DNA from: Woeseiaceae bacterium
GTDB lineage: Bacteria > Pseudomonadota > Gammaproteobacteria > Steroidobacterales > Woeseiaceae
Length of the DNA: 35,826 nt
Assembly: GCA_024640365.1 (NCBI GenBank)
Contig: JAHEFE010000028.1
Span: 1-35,826, forward strand
Reading direction: 5' to 3'
Within the stretch, counting starts at the first letter, position 1, and each line of letters opens with the position of its first letter. Positions 23,759-31,898 of the stretch are shown one piece after another. The notes beneath the pieces are model-generated. The model worked only from the letters and a program-made list of their open reading frames with translations, searched no databases and was not told the DNA's origin. Made by a program: the position numbers and the translations under genes.

Positions 23759-25375
23759 GTGTCCCTAGGCGATACTCTGTCCCACCGTCCACGACTGCGA
23801 TTCTGGGGTTGGGGTAATGACGATGAACGCCTGACACCGGACGAGGAGCAGCACCTCCTTGAGAGGGCGAAACTGCTATCGCCCGCAGGCTTCAAGCCGA
23901 CGCCACCGCCCCGCGTGGAGGAATTCGATTTTCCCGAAGCGGGTGTCAAGATTCCCAAGAACCTCGCTACGATTATATCGACAACACCCTATGACCGGCT
24001 GACACACGCGTACGGTAAATCGTGGGCCGATGGTGCTCGGATGTGTTTGCGACAATTACCGTCACAGCCGTTGCTGGTTGCTTTTCCACGCGATGAGCAA
24101 CAAATCAGTGATGTTTTTGAGTGGGCTGAACGCGAGAAAATTGCAGTGATTCCCTTTGGCGGTGGTACCAGTGTTTGTGGTGGTGTTGAAGCAACCAGTT
24201 CAGGCCAGCATTCTGCAATCATTTCGATGGACCTCCAGTACCTGAACAACGTAATCGAGATTGATGCCCTCAGTCGAGCCGCACGCATACAAGGAGGGAT
24301 TTTCGGCCCGGAGCTTGAGGATCATCTGCGACCTCACGGCCTTACGTTGCGCCACTTTCCGCAGAGCTTTCAGTTCTCCACGCTGGGTGGCTGGATTGCC
24401 ACCCGCTCCGGCGGTCATTACGCCACGGTCTACACGCACATAGACGAGTTCGTTGAAAGCTTGCGAGTACTGACGCCGGCCGGTGCGCTGCAAACCACTC
24501 GCTTGCCCGGGTCTGGTGCAGGCCCCGATCCCAATAGACTTTTGATTGGCTCTGAAGGCAATTTCGGCGTAATAACTGAAGCCTGGATGCGTTTGCAGGA
24601 GCGACCAAAATTTCGCGCGTCCACAAGCGTTGCATTCTCCGACTTGAAATCGGCCTGTGAAGCAGTGCGTGCGATTTCGCAAGCGGCGTTGTTTCCTGCC
24701 AATTGTCGCTTGCTTGATGCGGCCGAGGCATTCTCCAGTGGTGTTGGCACATCCCCGATGCTGGTGCTTGGATTTGAATCGGCTGATCACGAGCTCGATG
24801 CCTGGTTAAATCGAGCCTTGGAATTGTGTGCTGATCATGGCGGCACGGAGACCAAAAGGAGTGCAACCGGCGATGCGAGCGACACCTGGCGCAATGCGTT
24901 CCTGCGCATGCCCTACTATAGAAACTTCTTGACGCCGCTGGGCCTGATTGCCGATACGTTCGAAACAGCCATCACCTGGGATCGCTTCGACGATTTCTAT
25001 GCGGGCGTCAAAGAGCGTGTTGGCAAGGCAGTTGAAAACAGCTGCGGACACCCCGCATTAATTTCCTGTCGCTTCACGCATGTCTATCCGGATGGGCCGG
25101 CACCGTATTTTACGTTCTATGCCGTCGGTACAAATGTAGGCGATATGGCCTCTGCACTGGCACGTTGGAGAGACATCAAGACCGCCGCAAACGAGGCGGT
25201 GGTCAGCCTTGGTGGTACCTGTACCCATCACCATGCGGTCGGTCGCGATCATCGCAGCGCGTATGAAAAGGAAGCGCCGGGGCTACTGCGCTCAGCACTA
25301 TCCGATGTGAAAAAACGACTGGATCCGCAAGGAATAATGAACCCCGGTGTGCTCATCGAGTCGATGGGGGAATAG
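23759..25375 (+). CDS. Alkylglycerone-phosphate synthase-like FAD enzyme
   Basis: 538 residues from GTG 23759, supported by GAGGAGA six bases upstream. FAD-binding PCMH domain: Pro-Phe-Gly-Gly-Gly-Thr-Ser-Val-Cys-Gly-Gly at 132-142, and the segment His-Phe-Pro-Gln-Ser-Phe-Gln-Phe-Ser-Thr-Leu-Gly-Gly-Trp-Ile shared with eukaryotic AGPS. Near the C terminus three consecutive His (about 490-492) match the AGPS catalytic HHH motif. AGPS swaps the acyl chain of acyl-dihydroxyacetone phosphate for a fatty alcohol, making ether lipids, without net redox change. Bacterial relatives are mostly annotated only as FAD-binding oxidases, so a different flavin reaction remains possible. No acyl-DHAP or fatty-alcohol gene is adjacent. 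Confidence 0.85.
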   Translation: MSLGDTLSHRPRLRFWGWGNDDERLTPDEEQHLLERAKLLSPAGFKPTPPPRVEEFDFPEAGVKIPKNLATIISTTPYDRLTHAYGKSWADGARMCLRQLPSQPLLVAFPRDEQQISDVFEWAEREKIAVIPFGGGTSVCGGVEATSSGQHSAIISMDLQYLNNVIEIDALSRAARIQGGIFGPELEDHLRPHGLTLRHFPQSFQFSTLGGWIATRSGGHYATVYTHIDEFVESLRVLTPAGALQTTRLPGSGAGPDPNRLLIGSEGNFGVITEAWMRLQERPKFRASTSVAFSDLKSACEAVRAISQAALFPANCRLLDAAEAFSSGVGTSPMLVLGFESADHELDAWLNRALELCADHGGTETKRSATGDASDTWRNAFLRMPYYRNFLTPLGLIADTFETAITWDRFDDFYAGVKERVGKAVENSCGHPALISCRFTHVYPDGPAPYFTFYAVGTNVGDMASALARWRDIKTAANEAVVSLGGTCTHHHAVGRDHRSAYEKEAPGLLRSALSDVKKRLDPQGIMNPGVLIESMGE

Positions 25376-25414
25376 CAGCAAGCATGCTTGAGTGGTCAGC
25401 CCCGTTGCACGCTT

Positions 25415-26074
25415 TTATTCTATTATCACTTCATCGTCGGCAGGCTGAGATTTTGTGGCGACGATGATCAGCGTAGCGATAGCACTACCTACGATTGCCA
25501 TCAAAGTATCTTTATGGGCATCCCACTCATCGCCCTGTGTTCCGAGATACGCCATGCCGAGATCCCCACCGAATAATTCCGCGGCCGCCCACTCTATTAA
25601 TTCATAAACCGTTGATGATGCGGTTACGATAAAAAAAGGCACGAGCGCCGCCCACATGGTTCTCATGCGTGATGTGCGTAACACGATTTCCCGAACGGGA
25701 TACGTCAAAAGAAGACCCCAACAAAGGTGCACGAGGCGGTCGAAGTGATTTCGTTCAACACCAAGAACACTGCTCAATGTAGAACCGGTAAGTTTTTCAA
25801 ACCAAAGATCGTAGGGCACTTCCGCGTAGGTGTGATGGGCACCAATTTCATGCAGACAAAGAAAGACGAATAGGGAGATATAGGATATTGATGACAGCGG
25901 CGAACGGAGGTGTGCGTAGATGATCGTTGGTACACCGACGAAGACCAGTACATTTTCAAGCCACCAATCTTTCGGGTACCAGGGGTCTGTAGCAGAAACC
26001 AGAAAAACTACGCCAAAGGTGATTAGCAGTGCTAGCGCCAGACGATTATTGTTTGCGTGTGACATCTTTTCCAT
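25415..26074 (-). CDS. YjdF-like DUF2238 membrane protein
   Basis: 219 residues with about six membrane helices. Diagnostic motifs are His-Glu-Ile-Gly-Ala-His-His-Thr-Tyr in the middle and Gly-Thr-Gln-Gly-Asp-x-Trp-Asp-Ala-x-Lys-Asp near the C terminus, both seen in E. coli YjdF. The conserved His, Glu and Asp residues sit at membrane borders and could bind metal, but function is unknown for the family. Starts at 26074 and 26065 are both possible; neither has an ideal ribosome-binding site (GGAAAAG lies just before 26065). It is convergent with the flavoprotein gene, and downstream of lipoprotein copy B on the same strand with a 122-base gap. Confidence 0.85.
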   Translation of the reverse strand: MEKMSHANNNRLALALLITFGVVFLVSATDPWYPKDWWLENVLVFVGVPTIIYAHLRSPLSSISYISLFVFLCLHEIGAHHTYAEVPYDLWFEKLTGSTLSSVLGVERNHFDRLVHLCWGLLLTYPVREIVLRTSRMRTMWAALVPFFIVTASSTVYELIEWAAAELFGGDLGMAYLGTQGDEWDAHKDTLMAIVGSAIATLIIVATKSQPADDEVIIE

Positions 26075-26196
26075 ACATTACAGATAGTGCCGAAAACCCA
26101 CCAATACAGTCCGAATATGTACCTACTTCTCGTAAGTTCCAAAGTTTCACGGGCGAAACGCGAGTCACTTGGCCGGGCCCTGAGTTGTGCTGTTCG

Positions 26197-27078
26197 CTAA
26201 TTGAAAGGGACAAAGTGCGGCGGACCCAGTGGCCGATTGCACTCCAGTTTTCTATTGTCGACCTCTTGCCTCGAGGATGTAATTACAGCATCGAATTCGG
26301 ACCCCGTTGGCCATAGACGGACTGATCTTAGGAAGTCCGGATTCTGAGCCGCCTCACACACCGCCTTGTCGCCCCACTCCGCAACTTCGGCTAGGCCGGC
26401 TTGCTCTATTTCGACAACTATACTGACGCATTCGGTGAAAACGGGACCGCTGTCGTACATAAACGCGCAACGCTTTTGTGCGCGTCGAATCTCGTCGCAG
26501 GATAAATTTCGTTGTTGAATCTCGTCACCAATTTCCTGCATCGTGGGTGCCTCATCGACCAATGTACTGATGCCCTGGTCCGAGTAGCCGTACTGCTCTG
26601 GATGGCGGAGAGTCCTGCACAGTGCGTCGTCGGGCCATCGGTCCAATTCTTCATTGTCTTGCATCAACGCTATGGGTAGCGCAACAGGTATCCAGTAGAT
26701 GCTCGTAACTAACAATCCCGTGAATACGGTTGATCCCCATAACGCGTCTCCAAAGGTTTCCGTGTCGCTGCAGCGAATTTGTCGGACATCTGCAATCGGT
26801 ATGGAAGTACCATCCTTGCCCCGAATAGACGTGGTATCTACAGAGGCAACCTCGAGCTTTAATTGGGACCCATCAGCGACATCAAGTCTGATTTGATCCT
26901 TTTCGTGTACTCGCTCTGCCACCATGGGAGGCGTTGGGTCATACAATGTATAAATAATATTTTCTACAGCACAACCTGCTAATTGCAGGCTCAGCAATAG
27001 AACAGCATGAGTTAGAGTTTTTGTGGCATCAATACTTTGAATAATCGATACCGGTGATACACCACGTGAACTATTCAT
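26197..27078 (-). CDS. Cys-framed-repeat lipoprotein, copy B
   Basis: 293 residues from ATG 27078, fixed by AAGAGGGG seven bases upstream; a longer frame to 27225 is not supported. Lipobox Leu-Ala-Gly-Cys with Cys36. It aligns end to end with copy A (17000-17869): Tyr-Asp-Pro-Thr-Pro after the lipid Cys, His-Glu-Lys-Asp-Gln, Thr-Ser-Ile-Arg-Gly-Lys-Asp-Gly, Ile-Arg-Cys, a hydrophobic middle, Asp-Asp-Ala-Leu-Cys-Arg ... His-Pro-Glu-Gln-Tyr, Pro-Thr-Met-Gln-Glu-Ile, and Arg-x-Leu-x-Cys closing each unit. All Cys positions are kept. It faces the opposite way from copy A and has different neighbours, so the pair arose by an old dispersed duplication. Function unknown. Confidence 0.87.
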   Translation of the reverse strand: MNSSRGVSPVSIIQSIDATKTLTHAVLLLSLQLAGCAVENIIYTLYDPTPPMVAERVHEKDQIRLDVADGSQLKLEVASVDTTSIRGKDGTSIPIADVRQIRCSDTETFGDALWGSTVFTGLLVTSIYWIPVALPIALMQDNEELDRWPDDALCRTLRHPEQYGYSDQGISTLVDEAPTMQEIGDEIQQRNLSCDEIRRAQKRCAFMYDSGPVFTECVSIVVEIEQAGLAEVAEWGDKAVCEAAQNPDFLRSVRLWPTGSEFDAVITSSRQEVDNRKLECNRPLGPPHFVPFN

Positions 27079-27217
27079 GATCGGCCCCTCTTGATAGGGA
27101 CGGCGACAGGCCGTTGCAGTGTGAACGTGCGCCCGCCAGCGTTTGTAATTCTGCGCCCGAAGGATTGACACTGGCAAGGGAAACAATGAGCCTCCCGGCG
27201 CTCCCAATACAATAGAG

Positions 27218-27247
27218 TTTCCCAAGCTTCCCGGGGCGGGCTATGAT
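27218..27247 (+). promoter_or_regulatory. Candidate promoter of the POT transporter gene
   Basis: A -10-like TATGAT (27242-27247, five of six consensus bases) is preceded at 18 bases by a poor -35 TTTCCC (27218-27223). It would place transcription start about 45 bases before the TTG start codon. Tentative. Confidence 0.3.
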
Positions 27248-27301
27248 CGCAACCGGCAGCTGGCTCTGCGCCACGGTCACTCAATTCTCAGGGAGAAAGC
27301 C

Positions 27302-28792
27302 TTGTCATCGTTAGGCCGCAAACTAGACAGCATTCCGGAGGGCGCCGGCGCGCTATTTTTTATCCAGACCGTTTCAACCCTGGGCTTCGCAGTGCTGTAT
27401 TCGACGCTGGTTCTCTATACCACCCGACACCTGCATTTTTCACCGGCTGACGCTGCAATCATGATGGGAGTGTTCGGTGCCTTCAATTACGGCCTGCACC
27501 TTTTCGGTGGCTATCTTGGCGGTCGCTTTCTGAGTAATCGCAACCTGTTTGTTGGCGGCATGGCATTGCAGGTCTTTGGTTCCGCATTAATTGCGTTTGG
27601 AACTCTCAACTCATTGTACTGGGGCCTGGCACTCTTTCTGACGGGTAGCGGACTCAATGTTACCTGTCTCAACATGATGCTGACGCAACGTTTCGAACCG
27701 GAGGACACCCGTCGCGAAGGTGCTTTCCTGTGGAACTATGCCGGTATGAATATCGGATTCTTCATAGGCTTCGCAGTCGCCGGCCACTTTCAGTTGACGG
27801 AGAGCTATGCCAGCCTGTTCCTCTTTGCGACTGTCGGTAACTTTCTTGCAATCGTCTTGGCAATCTTTAACTGGAAGGTACTCAAAGATCTTAATACTCC
27901 GCTGCTCGAGGTTACTCGAACACAATACAAGCAGCGCTTCATCGCCGGATCGGTCATTATGATCGGCATTGTGCCCATCGTCTGTTTCATGCTGCAGAAT
28001 CCTGGTCCAACTGAGGCATTACTCAAAGGTGTGGCGGCGATTGTCGCGGCGGCGTTGATTTATCTGACGATCAAGCATCGGAATAAGATTGAACGCAACA
28101 AGATGTGGGCTTATATGATATTCGCGCTCGGGTCGCTGGTGTTCTGGTCGCTTTACATGATGGCCCCAAACGGACTGCAGCTATTTGCCATCAACAATGT
28201 AGATATGCAGGTTTGGGGAATCCGCGTTGCGCCCCAGTGGGTTCAGAATATTAATACGGTCGTAATTGTTGTGGGCGGGCCGCTGCTGGCGGCGCTGTTC
28301 GGAAGGTTGCGGAGGCGCGGCTGGAATATTGATTTACCCAAGCAGTTTGCGATGGCATTGATCCTGATGGGCCTCGGGTTTCTCGCGTTGCCGGTTGGAA
28401 TTTCAATGGCTAGTGGTGCGGGCATGGTCGCGTTTGTATGGTTATTCGGTAGTTATGTCCTGCAAAGTGTTGGTGAGTTACTGATCTCCCCGATCGGGTA
28501 CGCGATGATCGGCAAGCTGGCTCCCCGCCAATATCAGGGCGTCATGATGGGCAGCTGGATGATGGTCACCGGTCTCGCCTCTTTGTTTGCAGGTGATTTT
28601 TCCGGCATGGTTCCTGAGGCAGCCGAAGGTGCGGCACTGATTACCAATCCTGTTTATGCGACTTTGTTTGCAAGGCTTGGTTGGGGCAGCACAATCGCGG
28701 GTATTGCACTGGTATTGTTAATTCCGTTTGTACGCAAGCTCATCAATGGTGACGGATCGTCTGCTGCAACTGCTAATCTCTCAACGACATAG
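27302..28792 (+). CDS. POT/PTR-family transporter lacking the ExxER motif
   Basis: 496 residues, TTG start at 27302 backed by GGGAG eight bases upstream and no better ATG nearby. About 12-14 membrane helices. The family pattern is clear: opening Ala-Leu-Phe-Phe-Ile, Leu-Val-Leu-Tyr-Thr-Thr, a Phe-Asn-Tyr-Gly...Gly-Gly-Tyr-Leu-Gly-Gly-Arg-Phe segment, and Glu-Leu-Leu-Ile-Ser-Pro-Ile-Gly in helix 10 as in DtpA-type peptide carriers. The usual Glu-x-x-Glu-Arg proton-coupling motif of helix 1 is replaced by Gln-Thr-Val-Ser-Thr (22-26). Either coupling uses other residues or the protein carries a different substrate. Convergent with rlmJ 17 bases further on. Confidence 0.88.
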   Translation: MSSLGRKLDSIPEGAGALFFIQTVSTLGFAVLYSTLVLYTTRHLHFSPADAAIMMGVFGAFNYGLHLFGGYLGGRFLSNRNLFVGGMALQVFGSALIAFGTLNSLYWGLALFLTGSGLNVTCLNMMLTQRFEPEDTRREGAFLWNYAGMNIGFFIGFAVAGHFQLTESYASLFLFATVGNFLAIVLAIFNWKVLKDLNTPLLEVTRTQYKQRFIAGSVIMIGIVPIVCFMLQNPGPTEALLKGVAAIVAAALIYLTIKHRNKIERNKMWAYMIFALGSLVFWSLYMMAPNGLQLFAINNVDMQVWGIRVAPQWVQNINTVVIVVGGPLLAALFGRLRRRGWNIDLPKQFAMALILMGLGFLALPVGISMASGAGMVAFVWLFGSYVLQSVGELLISPIGYAMIGKLAPRQYQGVMMGSWMMVTGLASLFAGDFSGMVPEAAEGAALITNPVYATLFARLGWGSTIAGIALVLLIPFVRKLINGDGSSAATANLSTT

Positions 28793-28809
28793 ATACGTGA
28801 ACCGACCCT

Positions 28810-29652
28810 CTATTCGTCGGCCCATTGGTCGATACGAAAGGCCGCTTTGTCGTTTATTCCCAGTTTGGATACCAGGTAAGGGAGCGCAGCCTCCATCGCG
28901 GTACGCAAGGTCCATGGCGGGTTGATTACTATCATGCCGCTGCCGTACATACCGGGAAGCGATTGATGATCGGCAACACGTAATTCGAGATGAAGTACAT
29001 CGGGTATCTTCAAGGCCTCAAAGTGGCGTCGAAGCTGTGCAGTACGTCGTTCATCCAGGATCGGATACCACAGCGCGTAAGTGCCCGTAGAAAATTGGCG
29101 ATGCATTTTAGCGATACTGGTAATAGCCGTGTCGTATTCGTCCTGCAGTTCATAAGAAGGATCCATTAGCACCAGACCGCGTCGCTCGATTGGCGGCACC
29201 AGGCCTTTGCTGAATCGGTAGCCGTCTTCTTCGTAGCAGTAGACACGACGGTCCTTTGCAAACATGTTTTGCAAAAGCGGGAAGTCGCTGCTGTGTAACT
29301 CACAGAGTAACAAGCGATCTTGCTGTCGCAGTATCTGCGTGGCAATCCATGGCGATCCCGGGTATTTCACAAGCCTGCCACTGGGGTTGAACTGATGGAT
29401 GAGCGCAAGGTAGGCAGCCACGCCCTCGGGTGGGTCGTTAACTTCCCACAGTTTTGCGATGCCGAGATCGCTTTCACCGGTTTTGCGGGCGCGCTCGGAG
29501 TGTAAGTCGTATCCTCCCGCACCGGCGTGGGTGTCGATGTAGCAGAACTTGGTGTCCTTGCGAGTCAGATATTTAAGCAATGCTGTGAGCACGACGTGTT
29601 TCATCACATCGGCAAAATTCCCGGCGTGGTATGAGTGTCGATAGCTCAGCAT
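28810..29652 (-). CDS. rlmJ: 23S rRNA (adenine2030-N6)-methyltransferase
   Basis: 280 residues, same length as E. coli RlmJ. The N terminus Met-Leu-Ser-Tyr-Arg-His-Ser-Tyr-His-Ala-Gly-Asn-Phe-Ala-Asp is diagnostic; functional positions Tyr4, His6, Lys18 and Asp164 are all kept. The SAM-binding Asp-Thr-His-Ala-Gly-Ala-Gly lies at 40-46. The catalytic motif IV reads Asp-Pro-Ser-Tyr (164-167) instead of Asp-Pro-Pro-Tyr. It methylates A2030 in 23S rRNA before ribosome assembly. Ribosome-binding site is weak. Divergent from the Pcm-esterase fusion. Confidence 0.96.
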   Translation of the reverse strand: MLSYRHSYHAGNFADVMKHVVLTALLKYLTRKDTKFCYIDTHAGAGGYDLHSERARKTGESDLGIAKLWEVNDPPEGVAAYLALIHQFNPSGRLVKYPGSPWIATQILRQQDRLLLCELHSSDFPLLQNMFAKDRRVYCYEEDGYRFSKGLVPPIERRGLVLMDPSYELQDEYDTAITSIAKMHRQFSTGTYALWYPILDERRTAQLRRHFEALKIPDVLHLELRVADHQSLPGMYGSGMIVINPPWTLRTAMEAALPYLVSKLGINDKAAFRIDQWADE

Positions 29653-29861
29653 CTGGAAAGTCCCGCCATGAGTGAGTAGCCCGTTTTCAATTGTTCTGAC
29701 GTTGGTGAGTGACCCAGTATAAACCCGATGTCAGAGCAGCGCCCTCGGGACGACCTGAGTTTTCAGTAATCACGATCGAGGTCAAAATAAGGGCTTGTCC
29801 CTATGGCTGGCGGATCCAACGCGAACTAGCTTCATTATGGAAGGGATATCAAGGATCATCG

Positions 29862-31865
29862 ATGGGCGATTACGCCGATCAGCGCGAGCGCATGGTTGCG
29901 GAACAGATAGCCGCACGCGGTGTGCGTAACAGTCGAGTACTGGATTCAATGCGCAAGGTCCGCCGCCACGCCTTCGTCCCAAGCGATGTTCGCGATGAAG
30001 CATATTCGGATACTCCGCTGCCGATTGCGGCTGGACAGACCATTTCCCAGCCTTACATAGTTGCCTACATGGCGGAGGCGCTGGACCTCAGCGGCGGCGA
30101 GAAAGTACTCGAGATCGGTGCCGGATCGGGATATGCAGCTGCTGTGCTGGCGGAGATGGGTTGCGAGGTGTTTGCGATAGAGCGTATTGGCGAGCTTGCC
30201 AAGGACGCTGCCGCCCATCTTCGTGATCAGGGGTACAAAAACGTCCATATTTTGCATGCCGATGGAACGCGCGGTTGGGTTGAGAATGCACCCTTCGATG
30301 CCATCCTGGTGTCCGCCGGTGCGCCTGTTGTGCCGGAAAGCTTGAAAAGTCAGCTCGCGGTGGGAGGGCGCATGGTAGTGCCCGTTGGCAGTGACAAACG
30401 CGCCCAGGAATTATTGCGAATTACTAATTTGGGCAACGGCAAGTATGATGTAGAGGATCTTGCAGACGTCCGCTTTGTACCGTTGATAGGCGAACAAGGG
30501 TGGGAGGTAGAGCAGGAAGAGGCCGGAGCAACACCTGCTCGTGTTGTAAAAAAAAAGACAGCGATCAGCAAAACGCTGCCGAGCCTGATTCTTCGCAACA
30601 GTGAATCTTTTGACTCGCCGGAAGCCGCTAACTTCACTGCGCTGATTGATCGCATTGGTACCACCCGAGTTGTCCTGATTGGCGAGGCCAGTCACGGCAC
30701 TTCAGAGTTTTATAGGCTGCGCGCGGCAATTACGCAGCGCCTTATCCAGGAAAAAGGCTTTCAAATTGTCGCGGCTGAAGCTGATTGGCCCGATGCGGCG
30801 CGCATCGACCACTACGTTCGTCATCGCGAAACCGCAGCATCTGACTGGTCGGCTTTTGCCCGCTTTCCAACGTGGATGTGGCGCAATACAGAGGTTCGGG
30901 ATTTCGTTGATTGGCTGCACCAATACAACAAATCATTGCCGACGAAAAATCGCACCGGTTTCTATGGCCTCGACCTCTATAGTCTGTATATATCGGCGCG
31001 GGCCGTTATCAATTTTCTGGAGGACGTGGATCCGGCATTGGCTGACGTTGCGCGCTGGCGGTACGCTTGCCTGAGTCCCTGGGAGGCTGATCCGGCAGCG
31101 TACGGTTATGCCGCGTTAACCGGCGAGTACCACAATTGTGAAAAAGAGGTCGCTCAGATCCTGAAAGAACTGTTTGAAAAAAGGCAGACCTATTCTCACA
31201 AGGATGGCGCACGTTTTCTCGATGCCGCTCAGAACGCGACGTTGGTTGCGAATGCCGAGCGCTATTACCGCGTCATGTATTACGGTTCTCGCGCATCCTG
31301 GAATCTGCGTGACTCACATATGTTCGACACCTTGAAACACGTGATGGAGGCGCATGGTCCAGATTCAAAAGCGGTCGTCTGGGCGCACAATTCGCACATT
31401 GGTGATGCCTCTGCAACGGAGATGTCGGCCCGCGGGGAGTACAACATTGGCCAGTTATGTCGACAGGCGTTTGGCGATGATTCCTACCGCATTGGTTTCG
31501 GGACTGATCATGGCACAGTCGCGGCGGCGTCCAATTGGGACGGGCCGATGGAAATAAAAACGGTTCGCCCCTCTATCCCGCAAAGTTATGAACGATTGTT
31601 TCACGAGACGGAACAACCCGGATTGATCTTGCCACTCAAATACAACCAGAACCTGGAGGTCATCGGTGAGCTCGCGGAGCGCCGCCTTGAACGGGCCATT
31701 GGTGTGATCTACAGGCCGGAAACCGAAGTAGCGAGTCATTACTTCGAAGCTGAGTTGCCGCGGCAATTTGATGAATACATCTGGGTGGATCGAAGTTCGG
31801 CGGTTACGCCACTGACAACGGCGGAACTTCGCGGCGTTCCGGATACCTATCCTTTCGGTATCTAG
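29862..31865 (+). CDS. Fusion: protein-L-isoaspartate methyltransferase + erythromycin-esterase-like domain
   Basis: 667 residues from ATG 29862 (AAGGA six bases upstream); the frame is open further left to 29709 but that part is uncharacteristic. Residues 1-213 are a full Pcm (PCMT): Gln-Thr-Ile-Ser-Gln-Pro at 59-64, SAM motif Leu-Glu-Ile-Gly-Ala-Gly-Ser-Gly at 83-90, Gly-Gly-Arg-Met-Val-Val-Pro-Val-Gly at 168-176. A charged linker (about 214-240) leads to an erythromycin-esterase domain (245-665): Gly-Glu275-Ala-Ser-His278-Gly-Thr, Arg286, Glu306, and a second His pair at 509 and 512, matching the active-site set of EreA/EreB. Pcm repairs isoaspartate in aged proteins; the esterase substrate is unknown and need not be a macrolide. 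No frameshift at the junction. Confidence 0.92.
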   Translation: MGDYADQRERMVAEQIAARGVRNSRVLDSMRKVRRHAFVPSDVRDEAYSDTPLPIAAGQTISQPYIVAYMAEALDLSGGEKVLEIGAGSGYAAAVLAEMGCEVFAIERIGELAKDAAAHLRDQGYKNVHILHADGTRGWVENAPFDAILVSAGAPVVPESLKSQLAVGGRMVVPVGSDKRAQELLRITNLGNGKYDVEDLADVRFVPLIGEQGWEVEQEEAGATPARVVKKKTAISKTLPSLILRNSESFDSPEAANFTALIDRIGTTRVVLIGEASHGTSEFYRLRAAITQRLIQEKGFQIVAAEADWPDAARIDHYVRHRETAASDWSAFARFPTWMWRNTEVRDFVDWLHQYNKSLPTKNRTGFYGLDLYSLYISARAVINFLEDVDPALADVARWRYACLSPWEADPAAYGYAALTGEYHNCEKEVAQILKELFEKRQTYSHKDGARFLDAAQNATLVANAERYYRVMYYGSRASWNLRDSHMFDTLKHVMEAHGPDSKAVVWAHNSHIGDASATEMSARGEYNIGQLCRQAFGDDSYRIGFGTDHGTVAAASNWDGPMEIKTVRPSIPQSYERLFHETEQPGLILPLKYNQNLEVIGELAERRLERAIGVIYRPETEVASHYFEAELPRQFDEYIWVDRSSAVTPLTTAELRGVPDTYPFGI

Positions 31866-31898
31866 TTTTACCGATATCGCGTCACGGAGCGTTTTCCT

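Noticed and set aside
24200-24866. Minus-strand frames of 196 and 174 residues in the AGPS-like gene
   Set aside because: Antisense shadows of a strongly supported flavoprotein gene.
25379-25390. 12-bp palindrome CAAGCATGCTTG after the AGPS-like gene
   Set aside because: No loop, no T-run and no promoter context; too short to interpret between convergent genes.
29862-31865. Reading the Ere domain as a macrolide-resistance gene
   Set aside because: It is a chromosomal fusion with Pcm, without mobile-element context, and the Ere superfamily includes many non-resistance enzymes.
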